A DNA stretch of 64,000 nucleotides from VAZQ01 sp035263865 (GCA_035263865.1 DATFQX010000052.1:1-64000); one strand, 5' to 3'; positions 34,733-43,753 are shown, numbered from the stretch's first letter. A program made the numbers and translations. Notes: generated from the letters alone by a model not told the origin.

Positions 34733-35159
34733 GGCATTGCCCCAACATGCTCGCGCGATACGGAAAAGTCCGTGGGCGTCCTGCGGCTTCTCCATAGTCA
34801 AGCTATCCGGCCAGCAGGCCATGCGGAAGGGCGGTTTCCCCGGAAGATGGCGTGGAGGCGAGCGACCAAACTAGTCCGCGACCCGCAGCCCAGAGTTCGA
34901 CCGCGCGGCGAAGTTGGATGCCGCGTAGGCGGGAACCGACCAAGGGAGGATTTCGTTGGCCCATTGGCTACACGAAATTCCCATGCGGCTCGTCATTTTG
35001 GCAGCGCGACCGGGGCGACTGATCCACGACCAGACAAGGACGCGGAAAGGTACGGCGTGGCTTGGGGACGGCGGCTTGCCGCGAAGCGCGGATCATGTAG
35101 CCTGCAATCCAACACAGAACAAAATCCTGGCCGGTAGCCGGACCCACACGGAGGATCCC
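34733..35159. other. Intergenic region between divergent transport genes
   Basis: 427 bp between the three-Bug operon and the carbohydrate ABC operon; both promoters should lie here. A frame continuing upstream of the binding-protein gene (to 34956) has no signal-like start and is judged non-coding. The binding-protein ATG is preceded by ACGGAGGATCCC, a good ribosome site. No clear hairpin or repeat is visible. Confidence 0.5.
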
Positions 35160-36509
35160 ATGCCACGTTCCACGATCTCTCGGCGAAACCTGCTCAAGAC
35201 CACGGCGTTTGCCGCCGCCTCGGCGGTTTCCGCCCCTTATGTCCGTCACTCCTATGCCGCCGGCAAACTCACGCTCGGCGTGTGGGACCACTGGGTCCCG
35301 GGCGCCAACAATACGCTGACCAAGCTGTGCAATGATTGGGGGGAAAAGAACAAGGTCGAGATATCGATCGATTACATCACATCACAGGGAGATAAGGATC
35401 TGTTGACCGCGAGCGCCGAAGCTCAGGCGCGGGCCGGCCACGATATCATGTCGCACCGCGCGTGGCAGATCCAAGTCCACCGCAGCGTGCTCGAGCCAGT
35501 CGACGATGTCATCAAGGCGCTCGTCGCCAAAGCCGGCCCGATCAGCCCCGTGTCGGAATATCTCGCCAAACACGAGGGCAAGTGGTTCGGCATTTCCACG
35601 ACAGTGGGCAGTCAGGTCAAACCGTGCTGCTCGCGCATAGATCTCTATAAGCAGCACTGCGGCATCGATCTGACGGCGATATTTCCTGCGAATGACAGTC
35701 GCGATCCCAAGTTGGTCGAGAGCTGGACTTGGGATCTCTATCTCAAGAGCGCCGAGCAGTTGTTCAAGGCGGGTTTCCCGATCGGCCTGCCGATGGGCCA
35801 AACCAGCGACGCCGTCGATTCGACGGGGGCCATGTTCCGCGCTTTTGGCTCGGTGATGGTGGATGAGAAGGACAATATCAAAGTCAATTCCAACGAGACG
35901 CGCGCGGCGCTCGAATATTTCAAGAAGCTGATGCCGTTCAATCCACCGGAAGTCTATGCTTGGGATGACGCGGGCAATAATCGCTGGCTCATCTCCGGCA
36001 AAGGCGCCGCCATCCAGAACCCGCCGAGCGCCTGGGCGGTCGCCAAGCGCGATAACCCGCAGGTGGCAGCCCAGTGCTGGACCCACGACATGCCGCGCGG
36101 ACCGGCGGGGCGGTTCGTTGGTCAGTTGCCGTTCTTCTACGGCGTCTGGTCTTTCTCGCAGAACAAGCCTGCGGCCAAGGAGTTATTGCAATTCCTCTCG
36201 GAGAAAGAGCAGTCGCGCCAGCTCGTCGCGGCTTCCTCAGGATACGATCTGCCGTCGTTCAAGAGCTATTACGATTTCGATACCTGGCAAAAGGTCGAGC
36301 CGCCGTCCGGCACGGTTTACAACTATCCGCCGCGCGGCGACGAGCAGCCGACCATCACCGGATACCCGGCGCGGCCGGATATCGCGACGCAGATCTACAA
36401 TCAGTCGCTACATACGATTATGGTCGCAAAGGTTTGTCAGGGGAACGAGCCGATCGACAGAGTGGTCAAATGGGCGCAGAACGAGCTGGAAGGCTTGCTG
36501 CGGACCTGA
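35160..36509 (+). CDS. Carbohydrate ABC transporter substrate-binding protein
   Basis: A 449-residue periplasmic binding protein of the extracellular solute-binding family 1. The twin-arginine signal (STISRRNLLKTTAFAAASA) ends near SYAA, suggesting export in folded form. The mature protein starts KLTLGVWDHWVPGANN; typical features include the hinge region with NDWGEKNKVEISIDYITS and GRFVGQLPFFYGVWSFSQNKPAAKELLQFLSEKE, which is common in sugar and polyol receptors. Two adjacent Cys (KPCCSR) plus another Cys five residues later may form a disulfide. First gene of a complete importer operon. Confidence 0.92.
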   Translation: MPRSTISRRNLLKTTAFAAASAVSAPYVRHSYAAGKLTLGVWDHWVPGANNTLTKLCNDWGEKNKVEISIDYITSQGDKDLLTASAEAQARAGHDIMSHRAWQIQVHRSVLEPVDDVIKALVAKAGPISPVSEYLAKHEGKWFGISTTVGSQVKPCCSRIDLYKQHCGIDLTAIFPANDSRDPKLVESWTWDLYLKSAEQLFKAGFPIGLPMGQTSDAVDSTGAMFRAFGSVMVDEKDNIKVNSNETRAALEYFKKLMPFNPPEVYAWDDAGNNRWLISGKGAAIQNPPSAWAVAKRDNPQVAAQCWTHDMPRGPAGRFVGQLPFFYGVWSFSQNKPAAKELLQFLSEKEQSRQLVAASSGYDLPSFKSYYDFDTWQKVEPPSGTVYNYPPRGDEQPTITGYPARPDIATQIYNQSLHTIMVAKVCQGNEPIDRVVKWAQNELEGLLRT

Positions 36510-36630
36510 CTGCACCTCCCGGCCACCGGCTCGGCGGGACATCCGTGTAGTGGGGCGATGAATTGAGCGGCGTCATCGCCGGGTCGGCCGCCGGTGACGC
36601 TAAAGGCCCTCCGCGAGGAGCGCAAACGGC

Positions 36631-37572
36631 ATGGTCGATATTGTCCGGCGATACCCCGGGCAGCTGGCTAAGCCGGCGTTGCAGCCGCGTGCCGGCATGC
36701 GGCAGTTCGTGCGCCGACGCAGCACGATCGCCTTTTTGATGTGCCTTCCCCTGATCGTGATCGTGGCCGGGCTGATCATCTACCCGGCCCTGTACTCGAT
36801 CTTTCTCGCGACGCTGAACAAGGCGCAAACCAGATTCATCGGCCTGGGTAATTTCTCGTATCTGCTCAGCCGCGACACCTTCTGGATGGTGATCGAGCAG
36901 TCGGCGATCTTTGCCCTCACCGCCGTGCTCTTCAAGGCGCTGATCGGTCTCGTCACCGCCCACCTCGTCAACAATCTGCCGAGCAAGGGTCAGCGCAAAT
37001 GGCGCGGGATGCTGCTCGTGCCCTGGGTCATTCCGCTCGCACTGTCGACGCTGGGATGGTGGTGGCTGTTCGATCCGACCCACAGTGCGTTCAATTGGCT
37101 GATCAGGGGGTTCGGTGGCAACGACATCCCCTGGTTGAGCGATCCTTACTGGGCGCGCTTCTCGGTGATCCTGGTCAACGTGTGGTACGGCGCACCATTC
37201 TTCTTGATCATGTATCTCGCGGCGCTCAAATCGGTTCCGGAGCAACTCTACGAAGCGGCGCAGATCGACGGCGCAAATGCATGGCAGCGATTCCTGCACG
37301 TTACGCTGCCGATGATGCGCAATATCATCGCTATAACAGTGCTGTTTTCGCTGATCGTGACATTTGCCAACTTCGATATCGTGCAGATCATGACGGCAGG
37401 CGGACCGCGCAACATGACGCACGTCTTTGCGACTTACGCGTTCCTGCTCGGCATCCGTTCCGGCGACCTTCCGCTCGGTGCCGCGGTCTCGCTGTTCATG
37501 TTTCCGATCCTTGCCGTTTCCGCGGTCTTCATATTGCGCGGTGTGCGCAAGCGCGGGAGAGAGATCGGATGA
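36631..37572 (+). CDS. Carbohydrate ABC transporter permease (MalF/UgpA type)
   Basis: A 313-residue inner-membrane permease with six main helices; the first is residues 31-53 (STIAFLMCLPLIVIVAGLII). The EAA coupling motif EAAQIDGANAWQRFLHVTLPMM (about 211-232) docks on the ATPase. Starts 121 bp after the binding-protein gene; its stop overlaps the next gene as ATGA. Pairs with the following permease to form the channel. Confidence 0.94.
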   Translation: MVDIVRRYPGQLAKPALQPRAGMRQFVRRRSTIAFLMCLPLIVIVAGLIIYPALYSIFLATLNKAQTRFIGLGNFSYLLSRDTFWMVIEQSAIFALTAVLFKALIGLVTAHLVNNLPSKGQRKWRGMLLVPWVIPLALSTLGWWWLFDPTHSAFNWLIRGFGGNDIPWLSDPYWARFSVILVNVWYGAPFFLIMYLAALKSVPEQLYEAAQIDGANAWQRFLHVTLPMMRNIIAITVLFSLIVTFANFDIVQIMTAGGPRNMTHVFATYAFLLGIRSGDLPLGAAVSLFMFPILAVSAVFILRGVRKRGREIG

Positions 37573-38456
37573 CCGCCGCGACTGCCGAGTACGCGCGCGC
37601 CAGCGGCGCAAGTCTCAAACGCAGCCGGCGATGGGCGCTTTTTACGTCCTATTTTTTCCTCGTTCTGTTTGCAATCTTCTTTCTCATTCCGCCGTACTAC
37701 ATGATCGTGACCTCGCTGAAATCTGACGCGGAGGTCGCACATCTTGCAAGCAACCCATGGATCATCGCCAACGGGCTGACGCTCGAACAGTACCGGTTGC
37801 TGTTCCGGGAAACCGACTTTCTGATCTATTTCAAGAATACCGTCATCGTCACGCTGTGCGTCGTCGCCATCACCATGGTGGTCAGCGTGCTCGCCGCGTT
37901 CTCACTTTCGCGGATGCGGTTTTGGGGATCGGGAATTCTCGCTACCGGCATTTTCTTGACCTACCTCATTCCTGACACGCTGCTGTTTATCCCGCTGTTC
38001 CAAATCGTCCGCGGCCTGGGGCTCCTCAACTCCTATTGGAGCATGGTGCTCGTTTATCCGACGCTGACGGTCCCGTTCTGCACCTGGATCATGATCGGAT
38101 ACTTCCAGTCGATCCCGAAGGAGCTCGATGAGGCGGCGTTGATCGATGGCGCGGGACATATGCAGATGCTGCTCAAGATCTTCATTCCGGTGGCACTGCC
38201 GGGCATCATCGCCGCGACGATCTTTGCGTTCACGGTGTCGTGGGCGGCGTTCGTCTATCCGATCGCGTTCCTGTTCAGCGCCGACCAGCAGGTGCTGACC
38301 GTTGGCACGGTGACGAGCCTGATCAAGGCCGATGTCTACAAGTGGGGGATGCTGATGGCCGGCGCACTGGTTGCGGCCGCGCCGCCGCTGATCGTCTATG
38401 CTTTCCTGATGGACTACTACATCGCCGGCTTAACGGCCGGCGCGACCAAGGGGTGA
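37569..38456 (+). CDS. Carbohydrate ABC transporter permease (MalG/UgpE type)
   Basis: A 295-residue permease with six helices and EAA motif EAALIDGAGHMQMLLKIFIP (about 201-220). The frame is open far upstream inside the first permease, but the ATG in the ATGA overlap is the expected start. An SDAEVAHLASNPW periplasmic segment after the first helix is typical of MalG-type proteins. The ATPase gene starts 3 bp after the stop. Confidence 0.94.
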   Translation: MTAATAEYARASGASLKRSRRWALFTSYFFLVLFAIFFLIPPYYMIVTSLKSDAEVAHLASNPWIIANGLTLEQYRLLFRETDFLIYFKNTVIVTLCVVAITMVVSVLAAFSLSRMRFWGSGILATGIFLTYLIPDTLLFIPLFQIVRGLGLLNSYWSMVLVYPTLTVPFCTWIMIGYFQSIPKELDEAALIDGAGHMQMLLKIFIPVALPGIIAATIFAFTVSWAAFVYPIAFLFSADQQVLTVGTVTSLIKADVYKWGMLMAGALVAAAPPLIVYAFLMDYYIAGLTAGATKG

Positions 38457-38459
38457 GCG

Positions 38460-39557
38460 ATGGCTGACGTGGCGCTGCGCAACGTTGTGAAACGCTTCGA
38501 CGAGGTCGAAGCGGTGCGCAACATCAGCCTCAACATTCCCGACAACGAATTCGTCGTCCTGGTGGGCCCGTCCGGCTGCGGAAAGAGCACCACGCTGCGC
38601 ATGATTGCCGGGCTCGAGGAGGTCACCGAGGGCGAGATCCTCATCGGTGGCGATGTCGTCAATGACGTGCCGCCCAAGGATCGTGACATCGCAATGGTGT
38701 TCCAGAATTACGCGCTCTATCCGCATATGACGGTATTCGAGAACATGTCGTTCGGTTTGCGGCTGCGGCGAACACCGAAGGCGGAGATCCGCGCGCGGGT
38801 GGAGCAAGCGGCGAAGATCCTCGACATCACCGACCTGCTGGGTCGGCGGCCAAAACAGTTATCGGGCGGTCAGCGGCAGCGCGTCGCAATGGGGCGGGCC
38901 ATCGTTCGCAACCCGAAGGTCTTTCTGTTCGACGAGCCGCTGAGCAATCTTGACGCAAAGCTGCGCGTGCAGATGCGCACCGAAATCAAGCGCGTGCACC
39001 AGAAGGTGAAGACCACGACCGTCTATGTCACCCATGACCAAGTCGAGGCCATGACGCTTGCCGATCGCGTGGTGGTGATGAATGGCGGCCGCATCGAGCA
39101 GATCGGCCGGCCGCACGAGCTCTATCATCGGCCGAAAACCCGCTTCGTCGCCGGCTTCATCGGCTCGCCGGCCATGAACTTCTTGCCCGCGCGTCTGCAG
39201 CCGAACGGCGAGGCACTCCTGCTGCGGATTGCCCCGGAATTGGCGTTTCCCATACCCGTGGCTCACGCCGCTCGGTATCGAGCATCGGTCGGCAAGGATT
39301 TGGTCTTCGGCCTTCGGCCCGAGCATATTACCGAGCCGCGGGGGGAACAACGCGACCCACGTTGTGAGTTCAGTAGGACAGTCGATGTGATCGAGCCGAT
39401 GGGCATGGAGACGATGGTGTTCTTCACGGTGAATGGAACCGAGGTCTGCGCGCGGGTAGAGCCGTCTGCCGCCGTTGCCCCCGGCCAGCCAATGCGGCTC
39501 TACGCCAACCTCAACCACATGCACCTGATCGATCCCGCGACCGAATTGGTGCTGTAA
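38460..39557 (+). CDS. Carbohydrate ABC transporter ATP-binding protein (MalK/UgpC/MsmX type)
   Basis: A 365-residue ATPase. Walker A GPSGCGKST (residues 36-44), signature LSGGQRQRVAMGRAIV, Walker B VFLFDEPLSNLD and the H-loop YVTHDQ are intact. The C-terminal TOBE regulatory domain (about 240-365) is of the MalK type. Energises the two upstream permeases. The ligand is probably a sugar, polyol or glycerol-phosphate-like compound. It is the last gene of the operon; structured DNA follows at 39634-39729. Confidence 0.95.
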   Translation: MADVALRNVVKRFDEVEAVRNISLNIPDNEFVVLVGPSGCGKSTTLRMIAGLEEVTEGEILIGGDVVNDVPPKDRDIAMVFQNYALYPHMTVFENMSFGLRLRRTPKAEIRARVEQAAKILDITDLLGRRPKQLSGGQRQRVAMGRAIVRNPKVFLFDEPLSNLDAKLRVQMRTEIKRVHQKVKTTTVYVTHDQVEAMTLADRVVVMNGGRIEQIGRPHELYHRPKTRFVAGFIGSPAMNFLPARLQPNGEALLLRIAPELAFPIPVAHAARYRASVGKDLVFGLRPEHITEPRGEQRDPRCEFSRTVDVIEPMGMETMVFFTVNGTEVCARVEPSAAVAPGQPMRLYANLNHMHLIDPATELVL

Positions 39558-39633
39558 CGTGCGGGGAGAAAGCCTCGCATGAATGGCGTGGGGCCGCGGG
39601 GGCTGTCGCAAACACCGCGATCAGAGTTAAGGA

Positions 39634-39729
39634 AAATGCGTCCGGCCTTTGGCTATCCCGCTAAGGACCACGCTTTGGCGTGGCGGCCGGAAATGCGCAT
39701 TTGAGCCACCATCGTAACCGGCGGTGGCT
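39634..39729. repeat. Extended inverted-repeat region after the ABC operon
   Basis: Outer arms AAATGCGTCCGGCC (from 39634) and GGCCGGAAATGCGCATTT (39685-39702) pair with a small bulge. Between them CCACGC/GCGTGG forms a tight hairpin (39668-39683). A second hairpin AGCCACC/GGTGGCT (39704-39729) follows. It lies in a 306-bp gene-free gap and may be a palindromic repeat or a transcription end region; no T-run is present. Confidence 0.6.
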
Positions 39730-39863
39730 TAATCGAGCATGAACGCTTCGTGCTGCTGCGCACAAAACCGGGCGCTTACATTCCGACCTACCAAAGGGGT
39801 GCATGCGATTGTAAACTAGCTGCACGCGCTGGTGGGATCCGGCGTCCGCAATAGGAAAGAACC

Positions 39864-40724
39864 ATGCTCAAGGAATACCGCTACGATCATCTCATCCGTT
39901 GGCCGCGCGGCGAGCGAGCCGCAGTCTTTTTGACCTTCGATTTCCAGGGCGGCGAGGACGTGAAGCCGGACAAGAACGGCATCCTCAATTACGAAATGTG
40001 GAGCCAGGGCGAATACGGACCTCACCATGCCATCTACCGGCTGCTGCGGATTTTGAAGGAAGAGAATATTAGGGCGACGTTCTTGACTTGCGGGGCCATC
40101 GCCGAGCGTTTTCCCGAAGCAATTCAGGCGATCCTTGCCCACGGCCATGTGGTGGAAGGGCACGGATACAATCACGAGATCGCGCGCTACTTGCCGCGCG
40201 ACCAGGAAACCGAGGTGATGAAGAAAGCGATCGCAATGATCGAAAAGCGCACGGGGCGGCGCCCCTACGGCTGGCGCTCATGCACTCAGAGCACGAACAC
40301 CATCGAGCTTTTGATCGAGCACGGTTTCGTCTTCAACACCAACTGCTTTCACGAGGAGTTGCCGTTCCTGTGGGAAAAGGACGGCAAGTTGCTGGTCGAG
40401 CTTCCGCGACAACCCTTCGGGGACGGCACGCTGTTCGGCCATCGCCACGGTGAATACGGCAACCCCTATGATGGGCTTGAGACCTGGAAGGCCTATTTCG
40501 ACGAGCTCTATGCGGAGTCGGCCGAGCGGCCGCGCTACATCCCCTTCACCATGCACCCTTACATCATCGGTCGTCCGGGCCGCACACTGGCATTGCGCGG
40601 CATCATTCAGCACATGAAGAAAGCAGGGAATCTCTGGTTCCCGACCGGCATCGAGCTCGCCGAGTGGTGCCTCAACCACGTGTTCCAGGCGGAATGCCGC
40701 AAGCTTCGCGCCTCCGCCGGGTGA
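39864..40724 (+). CDS. Polysaccharide deacetylase-family hydrolase
   Basis: A 286-residue NodB-homology enzyme of the carbohydrate esterase 4 superfamily. Asp26 in TFDFQGGED and the metal pair His100/His104 in EGHGYNHE are present; GWRSCTQSTNTIELLIEHGF matches the later motif. No signal peptide, so it is cytoplasmic. Non-exported members of this superfamily, such as PuuE-type allantoinases and related amidohydrolases, often act on small amides or amino-sugars rather than chitin. The ABC importer upstream may bring the substrate in (inference). The stop overlaps the Bug gene start (GTGA). Confidence 0.87.
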   Translation: MLKEYRYDHLIRWPRGERAAVFLTFDFQGGEDVKPDKNGILNYEMWSQGEYGPHHAIYRLLRILKEENIRATFLTCGAIAERFPEAIQAILAHGHVVEGHGYNHEIARYLPRDQETEVMKKAIAMIEKRTGRRPYGWRSCTQSTNTIELLIEHGFVFNTNCFHEELPFLWEKDGKLLVELPRQPFGDGTLFGHRHGEYGNPYDGLETWKAYFDELYAESAERPRYIPFTMHPYIIGRPGRTLALRGIIQHMKKAGNLWFPTGIELAEWCLNHVFQAECRKLRASAG

Positions 40725-41836
40725 GGCAAGCCGCGCGCTCGCTGTGTTGTTTCCCGCGCCAGGGGGGCAGCGAGCAGCCCGCATCCGCCGCTCACGCTCA
40801 CTCCATTGCGCACAAACGAGCGGCGATCATTGCCGCTGCGATCGCCGCTGCCGCAATGGCGCTGGCGTCCTCCGTGTCCGCTAAGGCTGAGCCGGTCGCG
40901 GATTTCTATCGCGGTAAGACGCTGCGCATGTTGATCGGCTACGGGCCCGGCGGCGGCTACGACATCTACGGCCGGCTTGTCGCCGAGTTTCTGCCACGAC
41001 ATCTGCCGGGCGCTCCGACGATGATTGCGCAGAACATGCCGGGAGCGGGCAGCTTCGTGGCGGCGAAATACATCTACGATGTGGCGCCCAAGGACGGCAC
41101 GGTATTGGGCAGTCTTGGGCAGACCTTGGCGCTCGACAGCATGACGAATACCAGTGCCAAGCTCGACGCTGGCAAAATGCCCTATATCGGACGCGTCGTG
41201 ACGAACATCGATACCGGCGTTGCGCTGCCGAAAAGCGGCATCAGATCCTTCGAGGACGTTCGCGCGAAACAGTACGCTGTCGGTGCTTCGGGCGGCGGCT
41301 CCACCACGGTTCTGTTCCCAACCGCGCTCAACGCCTATGCTGGCGCGAAGTTTAAGCTCGTGCGCGGCTACAGCGGCACGACCGACATCTTGCTGGCAAT
41401 GGAACGGGGCGAGGTGGACATTGTCGGCGCCTACGGGCTGCCTGGCGTGTTGGTGAGCCACCCCGGGTGGGTCTCCCGCGGTGAGGCAACCGTCCTTTTC
41501 CAGGCATCGCTGAAGCGGCATCGCCTGCTCTCCGACGTGCCGACGCTCCCGGAGCTCGCGTCGTCCGAGGAGGGCCGCGAGGTGCTGCGCGCGGCGGCCA
41601 GCACCGGTGAAATCGGCCGCTCCATTCTCACGACCCCGGGCGTGCCGCCCGAGCGCCTCCAGGCGTTGCGCACCGCGTTTCGAGCTGTGCTCGAGGATCC
41701 GGATTTCCTCGCGGCATGCGAAATGCGAAAGCTGATGGTTGACGGGGCCCCCGGCGAACAGATCGATGAGATCGTGCGCGAGACGCTGCGGTTGCCGCAG
41801 GCGGTGGCCGACAAAATCGGGCAGATGATGCAATAG
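40721..41836 (+). CDS. Divergent Bug/TctC-family receptor
   Basis: A 371-residue protein of the TctC family but a different branch from the others here: the first loop reads LIGYGPGGGYDIYGRL and the next segment HLPGAPTMIAQNMPGAGSFVAAKYIY. Such members often have GYGPGGGYD and NMPGAGG. A GTG overlapping the deacetylase stop is the best start; a long N-region precedes the signal core (AAIIAAAIAAAAMALASSVSA). Alternative starts are not better supported. Translational coupling to the deacetylase is unusual and hints that both handle the same compound. Confidence 0.82.
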   Translation: MRQAARSLCCFPRQGGSEQPASAAHAHSIAHKRAAIIAAAIAAAAMALASSVSAKAEPVADFYRGKTLRMLIGYGPGGGYDIYGRLVAEFLPRHLPGAPTMIAQNMPGAGSFVAAKYIYDVAPKDGTVLGSLGQTLALDSMTNTSAKLDAGKMPYIGRVVTNIDTGVALPKSGIRSFEDVRAKQYAVGASGGGSTTVLFPTALNAYAGAKFKLVRGYSGTTDILLAMERGEVDIVGAYGLPGVLVSHPGWVSRGEATVLFQASLKRHRLLSDVPTLPELASSEEGREVLRAAASTGEIGRSILTTPGVPPERLQALRTAFRAVLEDPDFLAACEMRKLMVDGAPGEQIDEIVRETLRLPQAVADKIGQMMQ

Positions 41837-41870
41837 GCGAACGGGACCGAGCGCTGCCGGGGATGGCGAG

Positions 41871-42842
41871 TCAGTTCACTTCGACGCCTTGCGCCTTGAT
41901 CACCTGTGTCCACTTATCGACTTCTTGAGCGATGTGTTTTGCGAATCCAGCCGCATTGAGCGGCATCGGCTCGACTCCCAATTGGGAGAACCGCTCGTTG
42001 ATCACAGGACTGGTTAGCGCATCGTTCGTCGCATCGCTGAGCTTTTTGATGATCTCGGGTGGCGTCTTAGCGGGCGCGCCCAATCCATACCAGCCGAAGC
42101 CATCGTAGCCTTTCAGAAACTCGCCGATGGCAGGGACCTCCGGCAGCGCTGCCGCGCGTTGCGCAGTGGTCACCCCGAGCGCGCGCAGCTTCCCCTCCCG
42201 GATCAGCGGAAGGGCTTGCGCAATGGGAGCGAAAACGACCTGCACCTGTCCGGCCAGCACATCGGGCATGTAATTGCCGCGATACGGAACGTGAACCATT
42301 TTGGTTCTGGTCATGAGCTGGAACAGCTCGCCGCAAACATGCGGCGTGCTGCCGATGCCATTCGAGGCCATGTTGACCTTGCCGGGATTGACTTTGAGAT
42401 AAGCGGTGAACTCCGAAAGCGTCGCGGCCGGAAACGGTGGTGGCACGACGATGACGAAAGGCGTTTTGGCGATACCTGCGATCGGGGCGATATCGTGGAC
42501 GAAATCGAAATTGAGGTTCCTATAGAGCGCGACGTTCACCGCGTTGGTGGAGACCGGCAATAGGATCGTGTAGCCGTCGGGCTCGGCCTTCGCGACATAT
42601 TCGGTGCCGATATTGGCGCTCGCGCCGGGCCTATTGTCGATCACGAACTGCTGACCGAGCCGCTCCGACAGATGTTGGGCGGCGAGACGCCCGATGATAT
42701 CGGGGCCGCTGCCGGGCGGATACGCGACGACCAACTGCACCGGTCGCGCCGGGTAGCCCTGCGCCCAAGCGGAATCGCAGAGCGCCGGCCCTAAGACAGC
42801 ACCCCCCGCCAATTGCAACAATCGTCGGCGGTCAATCGTCAT
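41871..42842 (-). CDS. Bug/TctC-family receptor
   Basis: A 323-residue receptor with signal MTIDRRRLLQLAGGAVLGPA, paired arginines and SAWAQ before the mature GYPARPVQLVVAYPPGSGPD. IDNRPGASANIGTEYV and MVHVPYRGNYMPDVLAGQ are the family segments. It converges on the divergent Bug gene (34 bp between stops) but has the usual family pattern, so the two were not produced by simple local duplication. GGGGATG lies just before the ATG. Confidence 0.92.
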   Translation of the reverse strand: MTIDRRRLLQLAGGAVLGPALCDSAWAQGYPARPVQLVVAYPPGSGPDIIGRLAAQHLSERLGQQFVIDNRPGASANIGTEYVAKAEPDGYTILLPVSTNAVNVALYRNLNFDFVHDIAPIAGIAKTPFVIVVPPPFPAATLSEFTAYLKVNPGKVNMASNGIGSTPHVCGELFQLMTRTKMVHVPYRGNYMPDVLAGQVQVVFAPIAQALPLIREGKLRALGVTTAQRAAALPEVPAIGEFLKGYDGFGWYGLGAPAKTPPEIIKKLSDATNDALTSPVINERFSQLGVEPMPLNAAGFAKHIAQEVDKWTQVIKAQGVEVN

Positions 42843-43041
42843 GGCACATCCCCGATATCCTCGCGGAGTTTGCAGGCGCTAAACCGAGATTCTATACCGG
42901 CCTGCCAAGGCGTCCAGAAGGGGACTTTAGTTCGCAAACCGGCGCATCCGCTGCGGCCAAAAAGCACTGTTACGTCCGTGCCCTGTTCGGCATCGGTGCG
43001 CGGCCCCGCCGGCCGGGCTGGCAAATAAGTCACGCCTCCCC

Positions 43042-43068
43042 GAAAACCGACGCGGCGCGTTGGTTTTC
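43042..43068. terminator. Strong hairpin with A/T flanks between divergent genes
   Basis: Arms GAAAACCGACGC and GCGTTGGTTTTC form a 12-bp stem (one G-U) around GGC. The T-rich ends on both strands resemble a bidirectional intrinsic terminator, yet it lies between two divergent genes (starts at 42842 and 43142) in a 299-bp gap that otherwise shows no gene. It could be a leader structure for the plus-strand gene or a stray terminator. Confidence 0.5.
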
Positions 43069-43141
43069 TGCCCGCTGCCATCTTTGCGGCCGACCTTACC
43101 TATTTGTAGATTCGTCAGGGGACTTCATCGGGGAGGTGGGG

Positions 43142-43753
43142 TTGCGCTACTTCGCGATGGTGTTCGTCGCGTTGCTGATGGCTGTGGCGCCCGCCCTTGC
43201 CGGCGAGGTCGATCCCGGCGTGACGGCCATGCTGCGAGAGTGGTCGCTCGCCGCGCCGACCCCATACCGCGTCGTCATTTGCCACGGGTTCGGATGCGCG
43301 TTCCGCACCGAGATCGGTCTCACGCGCGCCGACCACGCCCAGATCGCAGCAATCATGGCGGCGGGCTCGGCTTCGGCGCAGGCGGAAAGGGTTGCCATCG
43401 GTCGTACCGAAGCCTGGTTCGAGAAGCGCATCGCGCCCCTGACCGGGACCGCGACGCGCGTTGCGCGGGCCGGACCGCTCATCGGCTTGGCGGGCAGCCG
43501 CGGTCAATTCGACTGCATCGACACGACCAATAATACGAATTCGCTTCTGCTCGTTCTCAACGAGCTGAAATTGCTGCGGCACCATACGATCGCCGCGCCC
43601 GTATCCCGGTTCCTATTCACCGAGGGCCCGCACAACACGGCAGTGATCAAGGACCGCAAGACGAGCGAACTCTGGACGGTCGATCCCTGGACTCACAAAG
43701 GCAGTGAAGTCCCCGACATCTTTCCGCTCGCCAAGTGGAAGGCGGGCGACTGA
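43142..43753 (+). CDS. Exported protein with a candidate transglutaminase-like Cys-His-Asp site
   Basis: A 203-residue protein with a clear signal peptide (MRYFAMVFVALLMAVAPALA). TTG 43142 is the chosen start because GGAGG lies 5 bases upstream; an in-frame GTG at 43136 overlaps that site. The C-terminal half shows FDCIDTTNNTNSLLLVLNEL (Cys125), GPHNTAVI (His164) and WTVDPWT (Asp181), the order and spacing of a papain/transglutaminase-like triad. Two further Cys (HGFGC region) may be paired. Function unknown; a periplasmic or secreted protease-like or cross-linking role is a guess from the motif. Confidence 0.7.
   Translation: MRYFAMVFVALLMAVAPALAGEVDPGVTAMLREWSLAAPTPYRVVICHGFGCAFRTEIGLTRADHAQIAAIMAAGSASAQAERVAIGRTEAWFEKRIAPLTGTATRVARAGPLIGLAGSRGQFDCIDTTNNTNSLLLVLNELKLLRHHTIAAPVSRFLFTEGPHNTAVIKDRKTSELWTVDPWTHKGSEVPDIFPLAKWKAGD

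Noticed and set aside
34956..35159. N-terminal extension of the ABC binding protein
   Set aside because: Would bury the twin-arginine signal 70 residues inside; ATG 35160 has a good ribosome site.
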